Shown here: piece after piece, positions 1 through 9,285 of the stretch
How the letters are laid out: each line of letters begins with the position of its first letter
Numbering within the stretch: the stretch's first letter is position 1
Assembly: GCF_017814945.1 (NCBI RefSeq)
Contig: NZ_JAGIPX010000043.1
Span: 1-64,000, forward strand
DNA: 64,000 nucleotides
DNA from: Paraburkholderia sp. LEh10
GTDB taxonomy: Bacteria; Pseudomonadota; Gammaproteobacteria; Burkholderiales; Burkholderiaceae
Direction of reading: 5' to 3'
Program-made: the position numbers and the translations under genes
The notes under the pieces: model-generated
Database searches by the model: none
Seen by the model: the letters and a program-made list of their open reading frames with translations, nothing else
Told to the model about the DNA's origin: nothing

Positions 1-60
1 TGCACGCGCAGTAATGCGCTCAGCTAACTGATACTAATTGCCCGTAAGGCTTGATCCTAT
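1..60 (+). rRNA. rrl: 23S ribosomal RNA, 3' end only
   Basis: The first bases carry the well-conserved 3' terminus of beta-proteobacterial 23S rRNA, including GATACTAATTGCCC and the closing TTGATCCTATA. The rest of the gene lies before the window. The exact 3' processing site is estimated. Confidence 0.9.
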
Positions 61-246
61 AACCGGTGTGTTTTGCGGTCATGGTGAGTGCTTCAGCATT
101 GACCAGGACCTCGCCCCTGAAAGGGGTAGCGCACCAGGTTGAGACCGGTGTTGTGCCAGACTGAACAACACAACCCCCACACGCTTTACGCTTCTTCCCG
201 ATTGGCTGTGGCGCGAACACCAAAGCGCGACGCAGCAACCCGTCAT

Positions 247-361
247 GCCTGATGACCATAGCGAGTCGGTCCCACCCCTTCCCATCCCGAACAGGACCGT
301 GAAACGACTCCACGCCGATGATAGTGCGGATTGCCCGTGTGAAAGTAGGTAATCGTCAGGC
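247..361 (+). rRNA. rrf: 5S ribosomal RNA
   Basis: The region holds a full 5S rRNA of about 115 nt. The 5' end GCCTGATGACC pairs with the 3' end GTCAGGC to form helix I. The conserved CCATCCCGAACAGG loop segment and the GAAAGTAGGT segment are present. It lies about 190 nt downstream of the 23S end, in the usual 16S-23S-5S order. No tRNA was found between 23S and 5S. Confidence 0.95.
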
Positions 362-377
362 TCCTTACCCCATGCAC

Positions 378-403
378 CAACCCCGCCCTCAAAAGCGGGG
401 TTG
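378..403 (+). terminator. stem-loop after the 5S gene, likely rRNA operon terminator
   Basis: A perfect 9-bp stem (CAACCCCGC with GCGGGGTTG) encloses an 8-nt A-rich loop 16 nt after the 5S end. The following sequence is CTGCGTTT, so the T tract is weak. Position and strength fit the end of the rRNA transcript. Confidence 0.7.
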
Positions 404-497
404 CTGCGTTTACGGCGCCGGAAAGAGTCCTGCACCCGGTTTCCAGCTTCAAAAGGCCGCTTGGCGAGCGGCCATGCACATTCCAGCTCACCTCCCG

Positions 498-1496
498 TTA
501 GCGCTTTACCTCCGGAGCAAAAGCTCCCACACCGCCCTCTTGCAAAGCACTTCCGGCCGAGTCTTGCTGTCCGACTTCGCCCAACAAAGTCACGTCGCGG
601 GCAATGACCTTCGGCAGATGCGTCCGCAAGAACTCCACCCACGTCCGGGTTTTGGCGTCGATGAATTTGCGCGATGGATACAGCGCATAAACGTTCATCT
701 TCTGCAACGTGTATTCCGGCAGCACGCGCACGAGCGATCCCGTTCGCAGGCCATCGATAGCCGCGTACAACGGCAGCATCCCGATACCCATGCCTTCTCG
801 AATCGCGACGATTAACGATTCGGCGATATTCACCTGGACGGGACCACTCACCTCCAGGACTTCACTGCCGTCGGGACCATCGAGTGTCCATTCGTTGCTC
901 GGAAAAGCAGGCGTCTTGAGTAGCAAACAGTCATGATGCAAGAGATCGGCGGGCGTTTTGGGCGCATCGTGTGCATGAATGTAGGCGGGCGACGCGCAGA
1001 GAATGCTGCACGTCGTTCCAAGCAGTAACGACACGAGATCCGAGTTGGGCAACGTCGACGCACCAACGACGGCCACATCCGCGCTGCCCTCGAAGAGATC
1101 CGGCATTTGCTGTGAAAGCGTCAGTTCGACGGCGACCTCGGGGTACAGCGCGCGATATCGCGAAATCGCAGGCAACACGTAATGCTGTCCGATGCTGGCG
1201 AAACTATGCATCCGCAGAACACCGGACGGACGCTCATGTGCGCCACTCGCTTCTTCTTCCGCATTGTCGATGTCAGCAAGAATCTGCTGACATCGCTTCA
1301 GATATGTTTCGCCGGCAGTCGTCAGGGCGAGACGCCGTGTCGAACGGTTAAGCAGCCGCGTCCGTAGATGCGCCTCGAGTTCTGAGACTGCGCGAGACAT
1401 TGCGCCTGTCGTCGTATTGAGCGACTGTGCCGCACCAGTGAAACTGCCGGCTTCGACGACGCGTACGAACACCCGCATGTTTTGCAACGTATCCAT
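498..1496 (-). CDS. LysR-family transcriptional regulator
   Basis: A 332-residue protein with LysR architecture. An N-terminal winged helix-turn-helix occupies about residues 1-60 (MRVFVRVVEAGSFTGAAQSL, then LNRSTRRLALTTAGE), followed by a substrate-binding domain to about residue 295. The subfamily (MDTLQNMRVFVRV start, LTTAGETYL) is the common one that includes CrgA/AaeR-like regulators. The C-terminal 30 residues (AGSALQEGGVGAFAPEVKR region) are a low-complexity tail. The gene converges on the rRNA operon and is divergent from the FUSC efflux gene about 200 bp away, which makes that gene a candidate target. The effector cannot be read from sequence. Confidence 0.9.
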   Translation of the reverse strand: MDTLQNMRVFVRVVEAGSFTGAAQSLNTTTGAMSRAVSELEAHLRTRLLNRSTRRLALTTAGETYLKRCQQILADIDNAEEEASGAHERPSGVLRMHSFASIGQHYVLPAISRYRALYPEVAVELTLSQQMPDLFEGSADVAVVGASTLPNSDLVSLLLGTTCSILCASPAYIHAHDAPKTPADLLHHDCLLLKTPAFPSNEWTLDGPDGSEVLEVSGPVQVNIAESLIVAIREGMGIGMLPLYAAIDGLRTGSLVRVLPEYTLQKMNVYALYPSRKFIDAKTRTWVEFLRTHLPKVIARDVTLLGEVGQQDSAGSALQEGGVGAFAPEVKR

Positions 1497-1693
1497 CAGT
1501 TCTTCTTGATTGCTATCAAAGCGCTATTTTCCGCCTATTGTGGGTCGCCATTGTTGTGTGTTCTGGAAGGGTTGTTCACCACGCGTCTTATTAATTCACG
1601 CGTCGTCGGCTCCTACAATCGGCACCTTTAGAGCAGGAGTGCGCGAGCCTATTGGCGCATTCCTCCGAGAAGGACCCACCGCGGTATTAAGCC

Positions 1694-3871
1694 ATGAAAC
1701 GCCAGTATGCGATCAAGCAACCGTCGTCCGATGCTTTCGGATGGTGGACTGGCATAGCGCGCGCGATAGCGGATGCCGGCAAAGACTGGGCGACCACCGA
1801 CGGCCTCGTCTGGCTTCACCTGCTCAAGACGGTAACGGCGGCGCTTCTTGCGCTGGGCATCGCGATGCTGCTCGAACTTCAGCAGCCTCGCACCGCGATG
1901 ACGACAGTGTTCGTTCTGATGCAGCCTTTCAGCGGCATGGTGCTCGCGAAGAGCTTTTATCGGATTCTCGGGACGCTCGCCGGCATGCTGGCCGCGCTGT
2001 TGCTCGGCGCGTTGTTCGCGCAGCAGCCCGAGCTTTATATGCTCGGCATCACGGCCTGGATGGGCGTGTGCGTGGCGGCGGCGGTCCGGTATCGGCATTT
2101 TCGATGGTACGGCTTCGTGCTGGCTGGTTACACGGCTGCGTTGATCGGCATTCCGACCGTGATGCAGCCGAACGGCCTGTTCCTCGCCGCGTTGACGCGC
2201 GCTGCGGAGGTGGCGATCGGCATCATCTGTTCGGCCGCCGTGAGCGCGCTGATCGCGCCGCGCCGCTCCAGCCTCGCGTTGCAAAATGCGCTGCAATCGA
2301 GGCATGTCGATTTTACTGCCTTCGCCGTGAAGGTGCTGGGTGGGGCGGTCGAGCGGGGCACGTCTGAGCGCTATTTCGCCGACCTCGTCGACGAGGTGGT
2401 GGGCTTCGAAGCGACGCGTGCGTTTGCGGCGTTCGAAGATCCCGGCATGCGTTCACGTAGTCAGGTGCTTGCAAGGTTGAATCACGAGTTCATGGATGTT
2501 TGCGCGCGTCTGCACGCGCTGCATCAACTGAGAAAGCGTCTGCGAGATAACCAGTCGCTTCAGGTCGTGCAATTGACCGCGCCATATTTTGACGAACTGT
2601 CGCAATTGCTTGACGCGCACAAAGAGCGACGCTTCGATTCCTCTGATGCCGCCCGCCTTGCCGTCAGACTCAAGCGTTTCCAGGCAATGCTTTCCGCCAG
2701 CATGCGCGCCACGCGGCGTCCGCTGGAATCGAGCGAGCCGCAATGCCTGCCTGACTTCGATACGGCGGGCGAGTTGCTGTACCGCTTCGTCGTCGAGTTC
2801 ATTCGATACATCGACACATACGCGTCGCTCGCGACCAATCACAATCCGGCCCGCGAGCGCCCGCCCGTGCGCTATGTCAGCCGGACCAACGGGTTCGTCG
2901 TCGCATGCACGTTCGCGCGCACGGCGGCCGTGATCGGAGCCGTCAGCTGGTTCTGGATCGCCACGGACTGGGCGAGCGGCGGGTTGGCCGTGATCGGCGC
3001 ATCGCTCACGTGCGCACTGACATCGTCAGCCCCGAATCCCGTCAAGCTCGCGCTGCAGATGACCGTCGGCGCGGCGTGCGCAACGGTTGCGGGCTATCTG
3101 GTCACCTGCTACGTCTATCCCGCTATCGACGGCTTCCCGCTCCTCTGCGCGATGCTCGCGCCCGTGCTCGCAGTCGGCGTCTTGTTTGCGTCGCGGTCGA
3201 AGACATCGGGTTATGGGATCGGCTTTACGGTGTTTTTCTGCCTGCTGGCCGCGCCCGACAATGTCGTCGTGTTTGCGCCCGATCTGCTGATCAACAACGG
3301 CATCGCGATCGTCGTCTCGATGCTCGTCGCGGTGATCGGTGCCGCCGTCGTCTTCCCCGTGCAGATGCCGTGGCTGATAGCGCGCATCGAGGGCGACTTG
3401 CGCAACCAGGTCACGCTCGCCTGCACGGCACCCGTTGCGGGGCTCGCGCAGCGCTTCCAATCGAGCACGCACGATCTGATGCATCAGTTGCGCATGCTGT
3501 TGCCACAACGCTCGCGACGGCATCGCTACGCGCTCAGATGGATGCTCGTGACGCTCGAAGTCGGCCACGCCGCGATCGATTTGCGCAGCGAGATCGAGCG
3601 CGCCGCTTATGCCGCTGACGTGCATACGCGCTGGGGAGGGTCTCTCGATCGCGTGACGCGAGATCTGGCGCAGCTTTTCGAACAGCCGGACAAGGCGAAT
3701 GTCGAGCGCGCGCAACTCTCCGTGCGCGCGGCGATACGCGTCGTGCAGCAAGTACTGGAAGCCGTCCATACGGACCGCGAGAAACGGCACGATCAGCAGC
3801 GCATCCTCAGTTGCCTGCACTTCATTCGCACGACGCTGCTGGATAAAAACGCGCCATTCGACGCGCGCTAA
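1694..3871 (+). CDS. FUSC-family inner-membrane efflux protein
   Basis: A 725-residue membrane protein of the fusaric acid resistance (FUSC/YccS/AaeB-like) family. Two hydrophobic blocks, each of about five or six transmembrane segments (about residues 40-200 and 400-550), each precede a long soluble helical stretch, the duplicated layout typical of this family. Such proteins act with a periplasmic adaptor and outer-membrane channel to export aromatic acids or related compounds; no adaptor gene is adjacent here. The ATG at 1694 follows a purine-rich GAGAAGG about 20 nt upstream, and no better start is present. The divergent LysR gene upstream may control it. The substrate is not determinable. 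Confidence 0.85.
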   Translation: MKRQYAIKQPSSDAFGWWTGIARAIADAGKDWATTDGLVWLHLLKTVTAALLALGIAMLLELQQPRTAMTTVFVLMQPFSGMVLAKSFYRILGTLAGMLAALLLGALFAQQPELYMLGITAWMGVCVAAAVRYRHFRWYGFVLAGYTAALIGIPTVMQPNGLFLAALTRAAEVAIGIICSAAVSALIAPRRSSLALQNALQSRHVDFTAFAVKVLGGAVERGTSERYFADLVDEVVGFEATRAFAAFEDPGMRSRSQVLARLNHEFMDVCARLHALHQLRKRLRDNQSLQVVQLTAPYFDELSQLLDAHKERRFDSSDAARLAVRLKRFQAMLSASMRATRRPLESSEPQCLPDFDTAGELLYRFVVEFIRYIDTYASLATNHNPARERPPVRYVSRTNGFVVACTFARTAAVIGAVSWFWIATDWASGGLAVIGASLTCALTSSAPNPVKLALQMTVGAACATVAGYLVTCYVYPAIDGFPLLCAMLAPVLAVGVLFASRSKTSGYGIGFTVFFCLLAAPDNVVVFAPDLLINNGIAIVVSMLVAVIGAAVVFPVQMPWLIARIEGDLRNQVTLACTAPVAGLAQRFQSSTHDLMHQLRMLLPQRSRRHRYALRWMLVTLEVGHAAIDLRSEIERAAYAADVHTRWGGSLDRVTRDLAQLFEQPDKANVERAQLSVRAAIRVVQQVLEAVHTDREKRHDQQRILSCLHFIRTTLLDKNAPFDAR

Positions 3872-4139
3872 ATCCCGCCGCCGCGTGCATCACCGCGCGC
3901 GCAGCCCAACACATGCTTGCGTCGACGAGGCTCGCGCAAAACCCGCCCATTTTCACGCTGAATCTCCCGCCGGGCCGAATCCCCATCCGCGCGTGCGGCG
4001 TGCGTGCCAACACCTGGGCACGGCATCTTGACGCTGCCAAGAAGAATGTCTTCCAACCGCCCCTCTTAATCAGCGGCGAGCGCAGTCATATATTTAAGTC
4101 ACTGCTTACGCAGACACTCAAACAACGGGAGAGATTGAA

Positions 4140-4361
4140 ATGAAAGCGCTGAAGTTCGTCCTGATTGCCTGTTCGCTGTCCGCTGCTGCCCTCGCGCACG
4201 CGCAGACGGCGCCGGCGGACGATAACGCGCAGCAGGTTGCCCAGGCGCAAGCAGCACGCGTCGCTCAACCCGAAACGCAGCGTCGCGCCGCTCAGCCGGC
4301 GAACAAGGCCAATGAGTGTGTCGGTCCCGTCAGCTACTGCGTGATGTATTTCGGCAGCTAA
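4140..4361 (+). CDS. small secreted protein with Cys-containing C-terminal tail
   Basis: A 73-residue protein. The first 22 residues form a clear Sec signal peptide ending in ALAHAQ. The middle is a Gln/Ala-rich, probably unstructured segment, and the last 14 residues are CVGPVSYCVMYFGS. That tail recurs almost unchanged at the end of the DUF4148 protein at 26864-27223 and, in looser form, at the end of 25602-25859. A GGGAGAG ribosome binding site lies at the right distance. Two cysteines in the tail could form a disulfide in the periplasm. Function unknown. Confidence 0.75.
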   Translation: MKALKFVLIACSLSAAALAHAQTAPADDNAQQVAQAQAARVAQPETQRRAAQPANKANECVGPVSYCVMYFGS

Positions 4362-4480
4362 CCAGAGCGGCATCACCAGCACCCGCGAACACAGCATCGA
4401 GCGGCGACGTGACGACGCACACCCATAACAACACGTGCGCCGCGGTTGCCGCAAGCGTGACATCGGAGAGACTTTCATTC

Positions 4481-5995
4481 ATGTACGAAGACCGGATTCG
4501 TTGTGCCGCGTTGCGCGGCAAGATCACGTCGGCGGCGCAGGCAGCGTCGCTGATCGACAATGGCATGCGCGTCGGCGCGAGCGGATTCACGCGCGCGGGC
4601 GACGCGAAGGCGGTGCCCGTCGCGCTCGCGGAACGCGCGCGCAACGAAGGCAAGCCGCTGCGCATCACGCTGATGACGGGCGCGTCGCTCGGTCATGGCG
4701 TCGATAGCGTATTGACGGATGCCGGCGTGCTCGCGCGCCGCTTGCCGTTCCAGGTCGACAACACGCTGCGCAAGGCAATCAATCGCGGCGACGTGATGTT
4801 CGTTGACCAGCATCTGTCGGAGACCGTCGAGATGCTGCGTGCCGGTCAGCTCGGCAAGCTGGATGTCGCGATCATCGAAGCCGCCGCGATCACTGAAACG
4901 GGCGGCATCGTGCCGACCACCTCGGTTGGCAATTCGGCGAGCTTCGCGATTCTCGCGGACAAGGTCATCGTCGAAATCAACCTGGCGCAGCCGCTCGCAT
5001 TCGAAGGTCTGCACGACATCTGGATTCCCGGCCGCCGTCCGCATCGCGATCCCCTGCCGATCGTGCGCCCGAGCGATCGCGTCGGCACGACGGCAATCGA
5101 GATTCCGCCCGAGAAAATCGCCGCCATCGTCATCACCGACAAACCCGACAGCCCGTCGACCGTGCTGCCCGCCGATGAAGAGACCGCGCTGATCGCCGGC
5201 CATCTGATCGAGTTTCTGCAGCATGAGGTGTCGCTTGGACGCATGCCTTCTCCGTTGCCGCCGTTGCAGGCGGGCATCGGCACGATCGCGAATGCGGTGC
5301 TGGCCGGTTTCGCCGAGTCGCCGTTCGAGCCGTTTTCGATCTACTCGGAAGTCTTGCAGGATTCGACTTTCGATCTGATGGACGCGGGCAAGGTCACGTT
5401 CGCGTCGGGCGCATCGATCACATTGTCCGAAAAGCGCCAGGCACAGGTGTTCGGCAATCTTGCACGCTATCGCGACCGGCTTGTGCTGCGTCCGCAGGAA
5501 GTCAGCAACCATCCGGAAGTGATCCGCCGCCTTGGTCTGATCGCGCTGAATACGGCGCTCGAGTTCGACATCTACGGCAACGTGAACTCGACGCATGTGG
5601 GCGGCACGCACATGATGAACGGCATCGGCGGTTCGGGCGACTTCGCGCGCAATGCGTCGTGCGCGATCTTCGCGACGAAGTCGATCGCGAAGGACGGCGC
5701 GATTTCGAGCGTCGTGCCGATGGTGCCGCACGTCGACCACAACGAACACGACGTCGATATCGTCGTGACGGAAATCGGTCTCGCGGACCTGCGCGGACTC
5801 GCGCCGCGCGAGCGCGCGTCGCTGATCATCGACAGGTGCGTGCATCCGCTGTACCGCGATCTGCTGCGCGACTACTATCGCGACGCGCTGCGCTTCGGCG
5901 GTCAGACGCCGCATGCGCTGCGCGAAGCGTTCGCGTGGCATGCGCGGTTTCAGGAAACCGGCTCGATGCTGCCGGGCCAGAAGCTCACGGCATGA
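4481..5995 (+). CDS. acetyl-CoA hydrolase / succinyl-CoA:acetate CoA-transferase family protein
   Basis: A 504-residue protein of the class I CoA-transferase family (Ach1/ScpC/AarC type). It would move CoA between succinyl-, acetyl- or propionyl-CoA and free acids. The expected catalytic glutamate lies in YSEVLQD (about residue 290). Glycine-rich CoA-binding stretches (GIGGSGDFARNA) and the C-terminal LADLRGLAPRERA segment match the family, as does the length. The ATG at 4481 is preceded by GGAGAG at 4465-4470; the frame is open further upstream but would overlap the preceding small gene. It stands alone with no partner subunit, as expected for a single-chain enzyme. Exact acyl preference is uncertain. 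Confidence 0.88.
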   Translation: MYEDRIRCAALRGKITSAAQAASLIDNGMRVGASGFTRAGDAKAVPVALAERARNEGKPLRITLMTGASLGHGVDSVLTDAGVLARRLPFQVDNTLRKAINRGDVMFVDQHLSETVEMLRAGQLGKLDVAIIEAAAITETGGIVPTTSVGNSASFAILADKVIVEINLAQPLAFEGLHDIWIPGRRPHRDPLPIVRPSDRVGTTAIEIPPEKIAAIVITDKPDSPSTVLPADEETALIAGHLIEFLQHEVSLGRMPSPLPPLQAGIGTIANAVLAGFAESPFEPFSIYSEVLQDSTFDLMDAGKVTFASGASITLSEKRQAQVFGNLARYRDRLVLRPQEVSNHPEVIRRLGLIALNTALEFDIYGNVNSTHVGGTHMMNGIGGSGDFARNASCAIFATKSIAKDGAISSVVPMVPHVDHNEHDVDIVVTEIGLADLRGLAPRERASLIIDRCVHPLYRDLLRDYYRDALRFGGQTPHALREAFAWHARFQETGSMLPGQKLTA

Positions 5996-6024
5996 TGCAT
6001 TGAGTCGGACGACACAGACGGGTG

Positions 6025-7185
6025 TCAGGCGCCGCTGCCGACCAGACGCAAACGCGTGATTTCCGACGGCGCGCCCAGACGCTTGGGTGGTCCCCAATAC
6101 CCGGTGCCGCGGCTCGTATAGACCCACAGGTTATCGAGCCGCGACAGACCGGCGACATACGGCTGTTGCAGCCGCACCGCAAAATTCCACGGAAAGAACT
6201 GGCCGCCGTGCGTGTGGCCGGACAGCTGCAGCGTGAAGCCGGCATCGGCGGCTGCTTCCGCCGTGCGCGGCTGATGCGCGAGCAGCACCTTGATCAGCAC
6301 GTCGCCGGGGGCGCCTGCGAGCGCCGCGGCGGGATCGCTCTCATGCGCGGGATCGAAGTGACCCGCTGAATAATCGGTGACGCCCGCGATCACGGCCTGC
6401 GCGCCGTCATGCTCGACGACGACATGCTCGTTGAGCAGCACGTGCAGGCCGAGCCGCTGAAACTCCGCGATCCACGCGTTGGCGCCCGAATAGTATTCGT
6501 GATTTCCCGTCACCAGATACGCGCCATGCCGCGCGCTCAGGCGCGACAGCGGCAGCGTGTGATCGGAGAGATGCTCGACGGTCCCATCGACGACATCGCC
6601 CGTCACCGCGATCAGATCGGGTTTCAGCCGATTCACGGCATCGACGATCGCATCGACGTAGCCACGCTTGATGGTCGGGCCGACGTGAATGTCGCTGATC
6701 TGCACGATCGTGAAGCCATTCAGCGCGCGCGGCAGGTCGTCGATGGGCACATCGATCGACACGACACGCGCGCGGCGCCGCGCATTGAAGAAGCCGATGG
6801 CCGTCGACAGCAGCGCAAGCAGCGGCACGGCGATTGCACTGTCGATTTGCCAGCGCGCCGGATCGAGCGTCGGCGGCGAGATCGCGTCGATGATCAGCAC
6901 GACGAGCAGCAGCAGTTCGCGCGCGAACGTCAGCACGAGCAGCGACGAGAACAGGCCCAGCGCCACCAGTCCCACCCACGCGAGCCGGTCGCCGAGCGGC
7001 TGCCGCTGAATCGTGCGAGCAATCATGCCGATGGGAATCAGCAGCACCGACAGCACGAGCCACAGCGCGCATAGCCACTTCACTGCGAGGTCGACGGGCA
7101 GTTCCGGAATGATCCGGATGCCGACATACACATGCAGCAGGATGCCGATGACGATGAGCCGAACGAAAAACGATAGGCGGTGCAT
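6025..7185 (-). CDS. membrane-anchored metallophosphoesterase (YkuE-like)
   Basis: A calcineurin-like phosphoesterase of about 386 residues. The N-terminal 150 residues contain about four hydrophobic segments. The catalytic domain then shows the full metal-ligand series: SDIHVG (D-x-H), VTGDVVDG (GD), TGNHEYY (GNHE), LLAHQP and SGHTHGG (GHxH). The family acts on phosphodiester or phospholipid-type substrates at the membrane, as with YkuE and LpxH-like enzymes, but the substrate is unknown here. The ATG at 7185 starts directly before the first membrane segment. An in-frame GTG at 7248 would add 21 basic residues and is less likely. Confidence 0.85.
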   Translation of the reverse strand: MHRLSFFVRLIVIGILLHVYVGIRIIPELPVDLAVKWLCALWLVLSVLLIPIGMIARTIQRQPLGDRLAWVGLVALGLFSSLLVLTFARELLLLVVLIIDAISPPTLDPARWQIDSAIAVPLLALLSTAIGFFNARRRARVVSIDVPIDDLPRALNGFTIVQISDIHVGPTIKRGYVDAIVDAVNRLKPDLIAVTGDVVDGTVEHLSDHTLPLSRLSARHGAYLVTGNHEYYSGANAWIAEFQRLGLHVLLNEHVVVEHDGAQAVIAGVTDYSAGHFDPAHESDPAAALAGAPGDVLIKVLLAHQPRTAEAAADAGFTLQLSGHTHGGQFFPWNFAVRLQQPYVAGLSRLDNLWVYTSRGTGYWGPPKRLGAPSEITRLRLVGSGA

Positions 7186-7514
7186 AGGTGGGAGCAGGGC
7201 GCTGACGGAGCGCCGGACACGAGTCGCGGGAAGCGCACGCCGGCACACGGACGGCGGTCAATCATTCTACAAGCAGTTTCGCGCGCTTGCCGAAGGCGGG
7301 CGAATAGCTTGCCGCGCAAGCATCAGAGACGCGTTGCGTTGCAACAGACAAGCGTCGCAAGTTCTTCGTGATGCCTATTAAACGAATATTGAATTGAGGG
7401 CGTGAACGGACTATTCTGAAAGTGAGCACGACTGCCAACGGCGAGTCATTTCTGCCAGCGACGGCCGCGCGCGCTTGATCGCCATATCGGATTGCGGTTG
7501 GGGGAGGGCGAAAC

Positions 7515-7829
7515 ATGAAAGCGACAAAACTCGCGCATCGTGAGCATCACATCGGACACGAAGGCAGCCACGTGATGCTGCCTATGTTCGTGCTGTCGCT
7601 GATGGCAGTCGGCGTCTACTACGGCGTCCGCTACATCGATTTTTCCGAGCTTGGGCGCACGGCGCTGTTCTATGTCGTGATGGTGTTCGTCGCGCTGGGC
7701 GTGGCGGGTCTCTTCGGCGTCGTGGCGGCATGGCTGCGCTCGCGAGGCGACGAGGCCGAAGAGGGATTCTGCTTTGTCGGCGCGCTGGTGGGCGCGATCG
7801 TCTTCTATGTTGCGCTGCTAAGCAACTGA
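7515..7829 (+). CDS. small multi-pass membrane protein
   Basis: A 104-residue protein with a short His-rich N-terminus (HREHHIGHEGSH) followed by three predicted membrane helices (about residues 20-38, 50-72 and 84-102). A good GGGGGAGG ribosome binding site precedes the ATG. It is not recognised beyond being a small inner-membrane protein. It is divergent from the metallophosphoesterase and convergent with the nitroreductase gene. The His cluster might bind metal, but that is a guess. Confidence 0.65.
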   Translation: MKATKLAHREHHIGHEGSHVMLPMFVLSLMAVGVYYGVRYIDFSELGRTALFYVVMVFVALGVAGLFGVVAAWLRSRGDEAEEGFCFVGALVGAIVFYVALLSN

Positions 7830-7881
7830 CGTTGCCTTCGCCTGCGAGCCGCCGGCCCACGTCCGTCACCGCCCGCGAGCT

Positions 7882-8466
7882 TCAGGCGATCTGCGCCGCT
7901 TCGTCGAACGTGAAGCGCGGGCTGCGCGGGAAAAGTTTCGACGGATCGCCATAACCGAGATTGATCAGAAAATTCGATTTGATGGTCGTGCCGGCGAAGA
8001 ACGCCGCGTCCACCTTGGCCTTGTCGAACCCCGACATCGCGCCCGTATCGAGGCCGAGCGCGCGCGCCGCCATGATCAGGTAGCCGCCTTGCAGCGTCGA
8101 GTTGCGAAACGCGGTATCGGCGATGGCCGCTTCGTTGCCCGCGAACCAGCTGCGCGCATCCGCGTGCGGGAAGAGCTTTGGCAGATGTTCGTAGAAGGCC
8201 ATGTCCATGCCGACGATCGCCGTGACGGGCGCGGCCATCGTCTTTTCCAGATTGCCTTCGGACAATGCGGGCCGCAGCCGCGCCTTGCCTTCGGGCGTCT
8301 TCACGAACACGAAACGCGCGGGGCTCGAATTGGCCGACGTCGGACCCAGCAGAACGAGTTCGACCAGCTGCTTCAGCAGCGAATCGTCGACGGGGCGCGC
8401 CTGCCAGCCGTTGTGCGTGCGGGCGGTGCGGAACAGTTGATCGAGTGCGTCATCGGAAAGCGTCAT
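7882..8466 (-). CDS. rutE: malonic semialdehyde reductase RutE-type nitroreductase
   Basis: A 194-residue FMN-dependent nitroreductase-family protein. The sequence RTHNGWQARPVDDSLLKQL near the N-terminus, GPTSANSSPARFVFV and the C-terminal KSNFLINLGYGDPSKLFPR match the RutE/HadB/malonic semialdehyde reductase subgroup, which reduces malonic semialdehyde to 3-hydroxypropionate in pyrimidine breakdown. No other rut genes are nearby, so the in vivo substrate is open. The ATG at 8466 is chosen because the longer open frame would run into the divergent alkB gene. Confidence 0.82.
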   Translation of the reverse strand: MTLSDDALDQLFRTARTHNGWQARPVDDSLLKQLVELVLLGPTSANSSPARFVFVKTPEGKARLRPALSEGNLEKTMAAPVTAIVGMDMAFYEHLPKLFPHADARSWFAGNEAAIADTAFRNSTLQGGYLIMAARALGLDTGAMSGFDKAKVDAAFFAGTTIKSNFLINLGYGDPSKLFPRSPRFTFDEAAQIA

Positions 8467-8623
8467 GATGGTGTGCTGATCTTGAGTGAAGAGTGAATAC
8501 GGTTGCGGAAAGACGAATGAAAGCGCAAGTCGCACGGATGACCCGTCGCGGCGGCTCGTCCGATAATAACTGCTGTGCCGATTGAATGAGAGGTTTCGCG
8601 AGCGCGCGCTCGCGGTTCGCAAG

Positions 8624-9220
8624 ATGATGTCCGCTGATCTTTTCGACGATGTGCCGACGCCTGACGTCGCGTGGTTCCCCGACTGGCTCGCGCCCGATGC
8701 CGCCACGCGGCTGCTCGCGCGGATCGTGGAAGAGGTGTGCTGGCAGCAGGACACGATGTTCACGCCCGCCGGCCGCGTGCCGTTGCCGCGCCTGACCGCG
8801 TGGCAAGGCGAGCCCGACGCCGTCTATGTGTACTCGGGTATCCGCAACGTGCCGTCGCCGTGGACGGCCGCCGTCGCGGAACTGCGGGACGCAGCCGAAG
8901 CGACGACCGGCGCGTCGTTCAACAGCGTGCTGCTCAATCGGTATCGCAGCGGCGCGGACAGCATGGGCTGGCACGCGGACCGCGAGCCGGAACTCGGCAA
9001 GGAGCCCGTGATTGCGTCGGTGAGCCTGGGCGTCGCGCGCCGCTTCGATCTGCAGCACAACAAGACGGGCGTCGTGCAGTCATATCAGTTGAAGGGCGGC
9101 AGCCTGCTGGTGATGCGCGGCCGGACCCAGGCCGAATGGCGGCATCGCGTGCCGAAAGAGCCGAAAGTGCAGGGCGAGCGCGTGAATCTGACCTTCCGCT
9201 TCGTGACGCCGCGAAACTGA
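8624..9220 (+). CDS. alkB: AlkB-family alpha-ketoglutarate-dependent DNA repair dioxygenase
   Basis: A 198-residue Fe(II)/2-oxoglutarate dioxygenase that removes alkyl groups from DNA bases by oxidative dealkylation. The metal triad is visible as H117 and D119 (GWHADREPELG) and H174 (WRHRVPK). The 2-oxoglutarate-binding arginines are in RVNLTFRF near the C-terminus, and the nucleotide-flipping core NRYRSGADSMGWH is conserved. It resembles the short AlkB2/ALKBH2-3-like form. The start at 8624 is the first ATG of a pair. An upstream in-frame TTG at 8582 would add 14 residues. It is divergent from the nitroreductase gene. Confidence 0.88.
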   Translation: MMSADLFDDVPTPDVAWFPDWLAPDAATRLLARIVEEVCWQQDTMFTPAGRVPLPRLTAWQGEPDAVYVYSGIRNVPSPWTAAVAELRDAAEATTGASFNSVLLNRYRSGADSMGWHADREPELGKEPVIASVSLGVARRFDLQHNKTGVVQSYQLKGGSLLVMRGRTQAEWRHRVPKEPKVQGERVNLTFRFVTPRN

Positions 9221-9285
9221 GGCGCGACGAATTGCTATACGCGCATTAAGAAAAGTAAAAAATTTATGCGCATAAGGAATCGAAT

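Noticed and set aside
61..246. tRNA gene between 23S and 5S
   Set aside because: No cloverleaf or TPsiC-like sequence was found in this spacer.
4475..6127. A 550-codon open frame on the minus strand opposite the CoA-transferase
   Set aside because: Antisense shadow of a clear family member; composition (very rich in Arg, His, Asp) is not protein-like.
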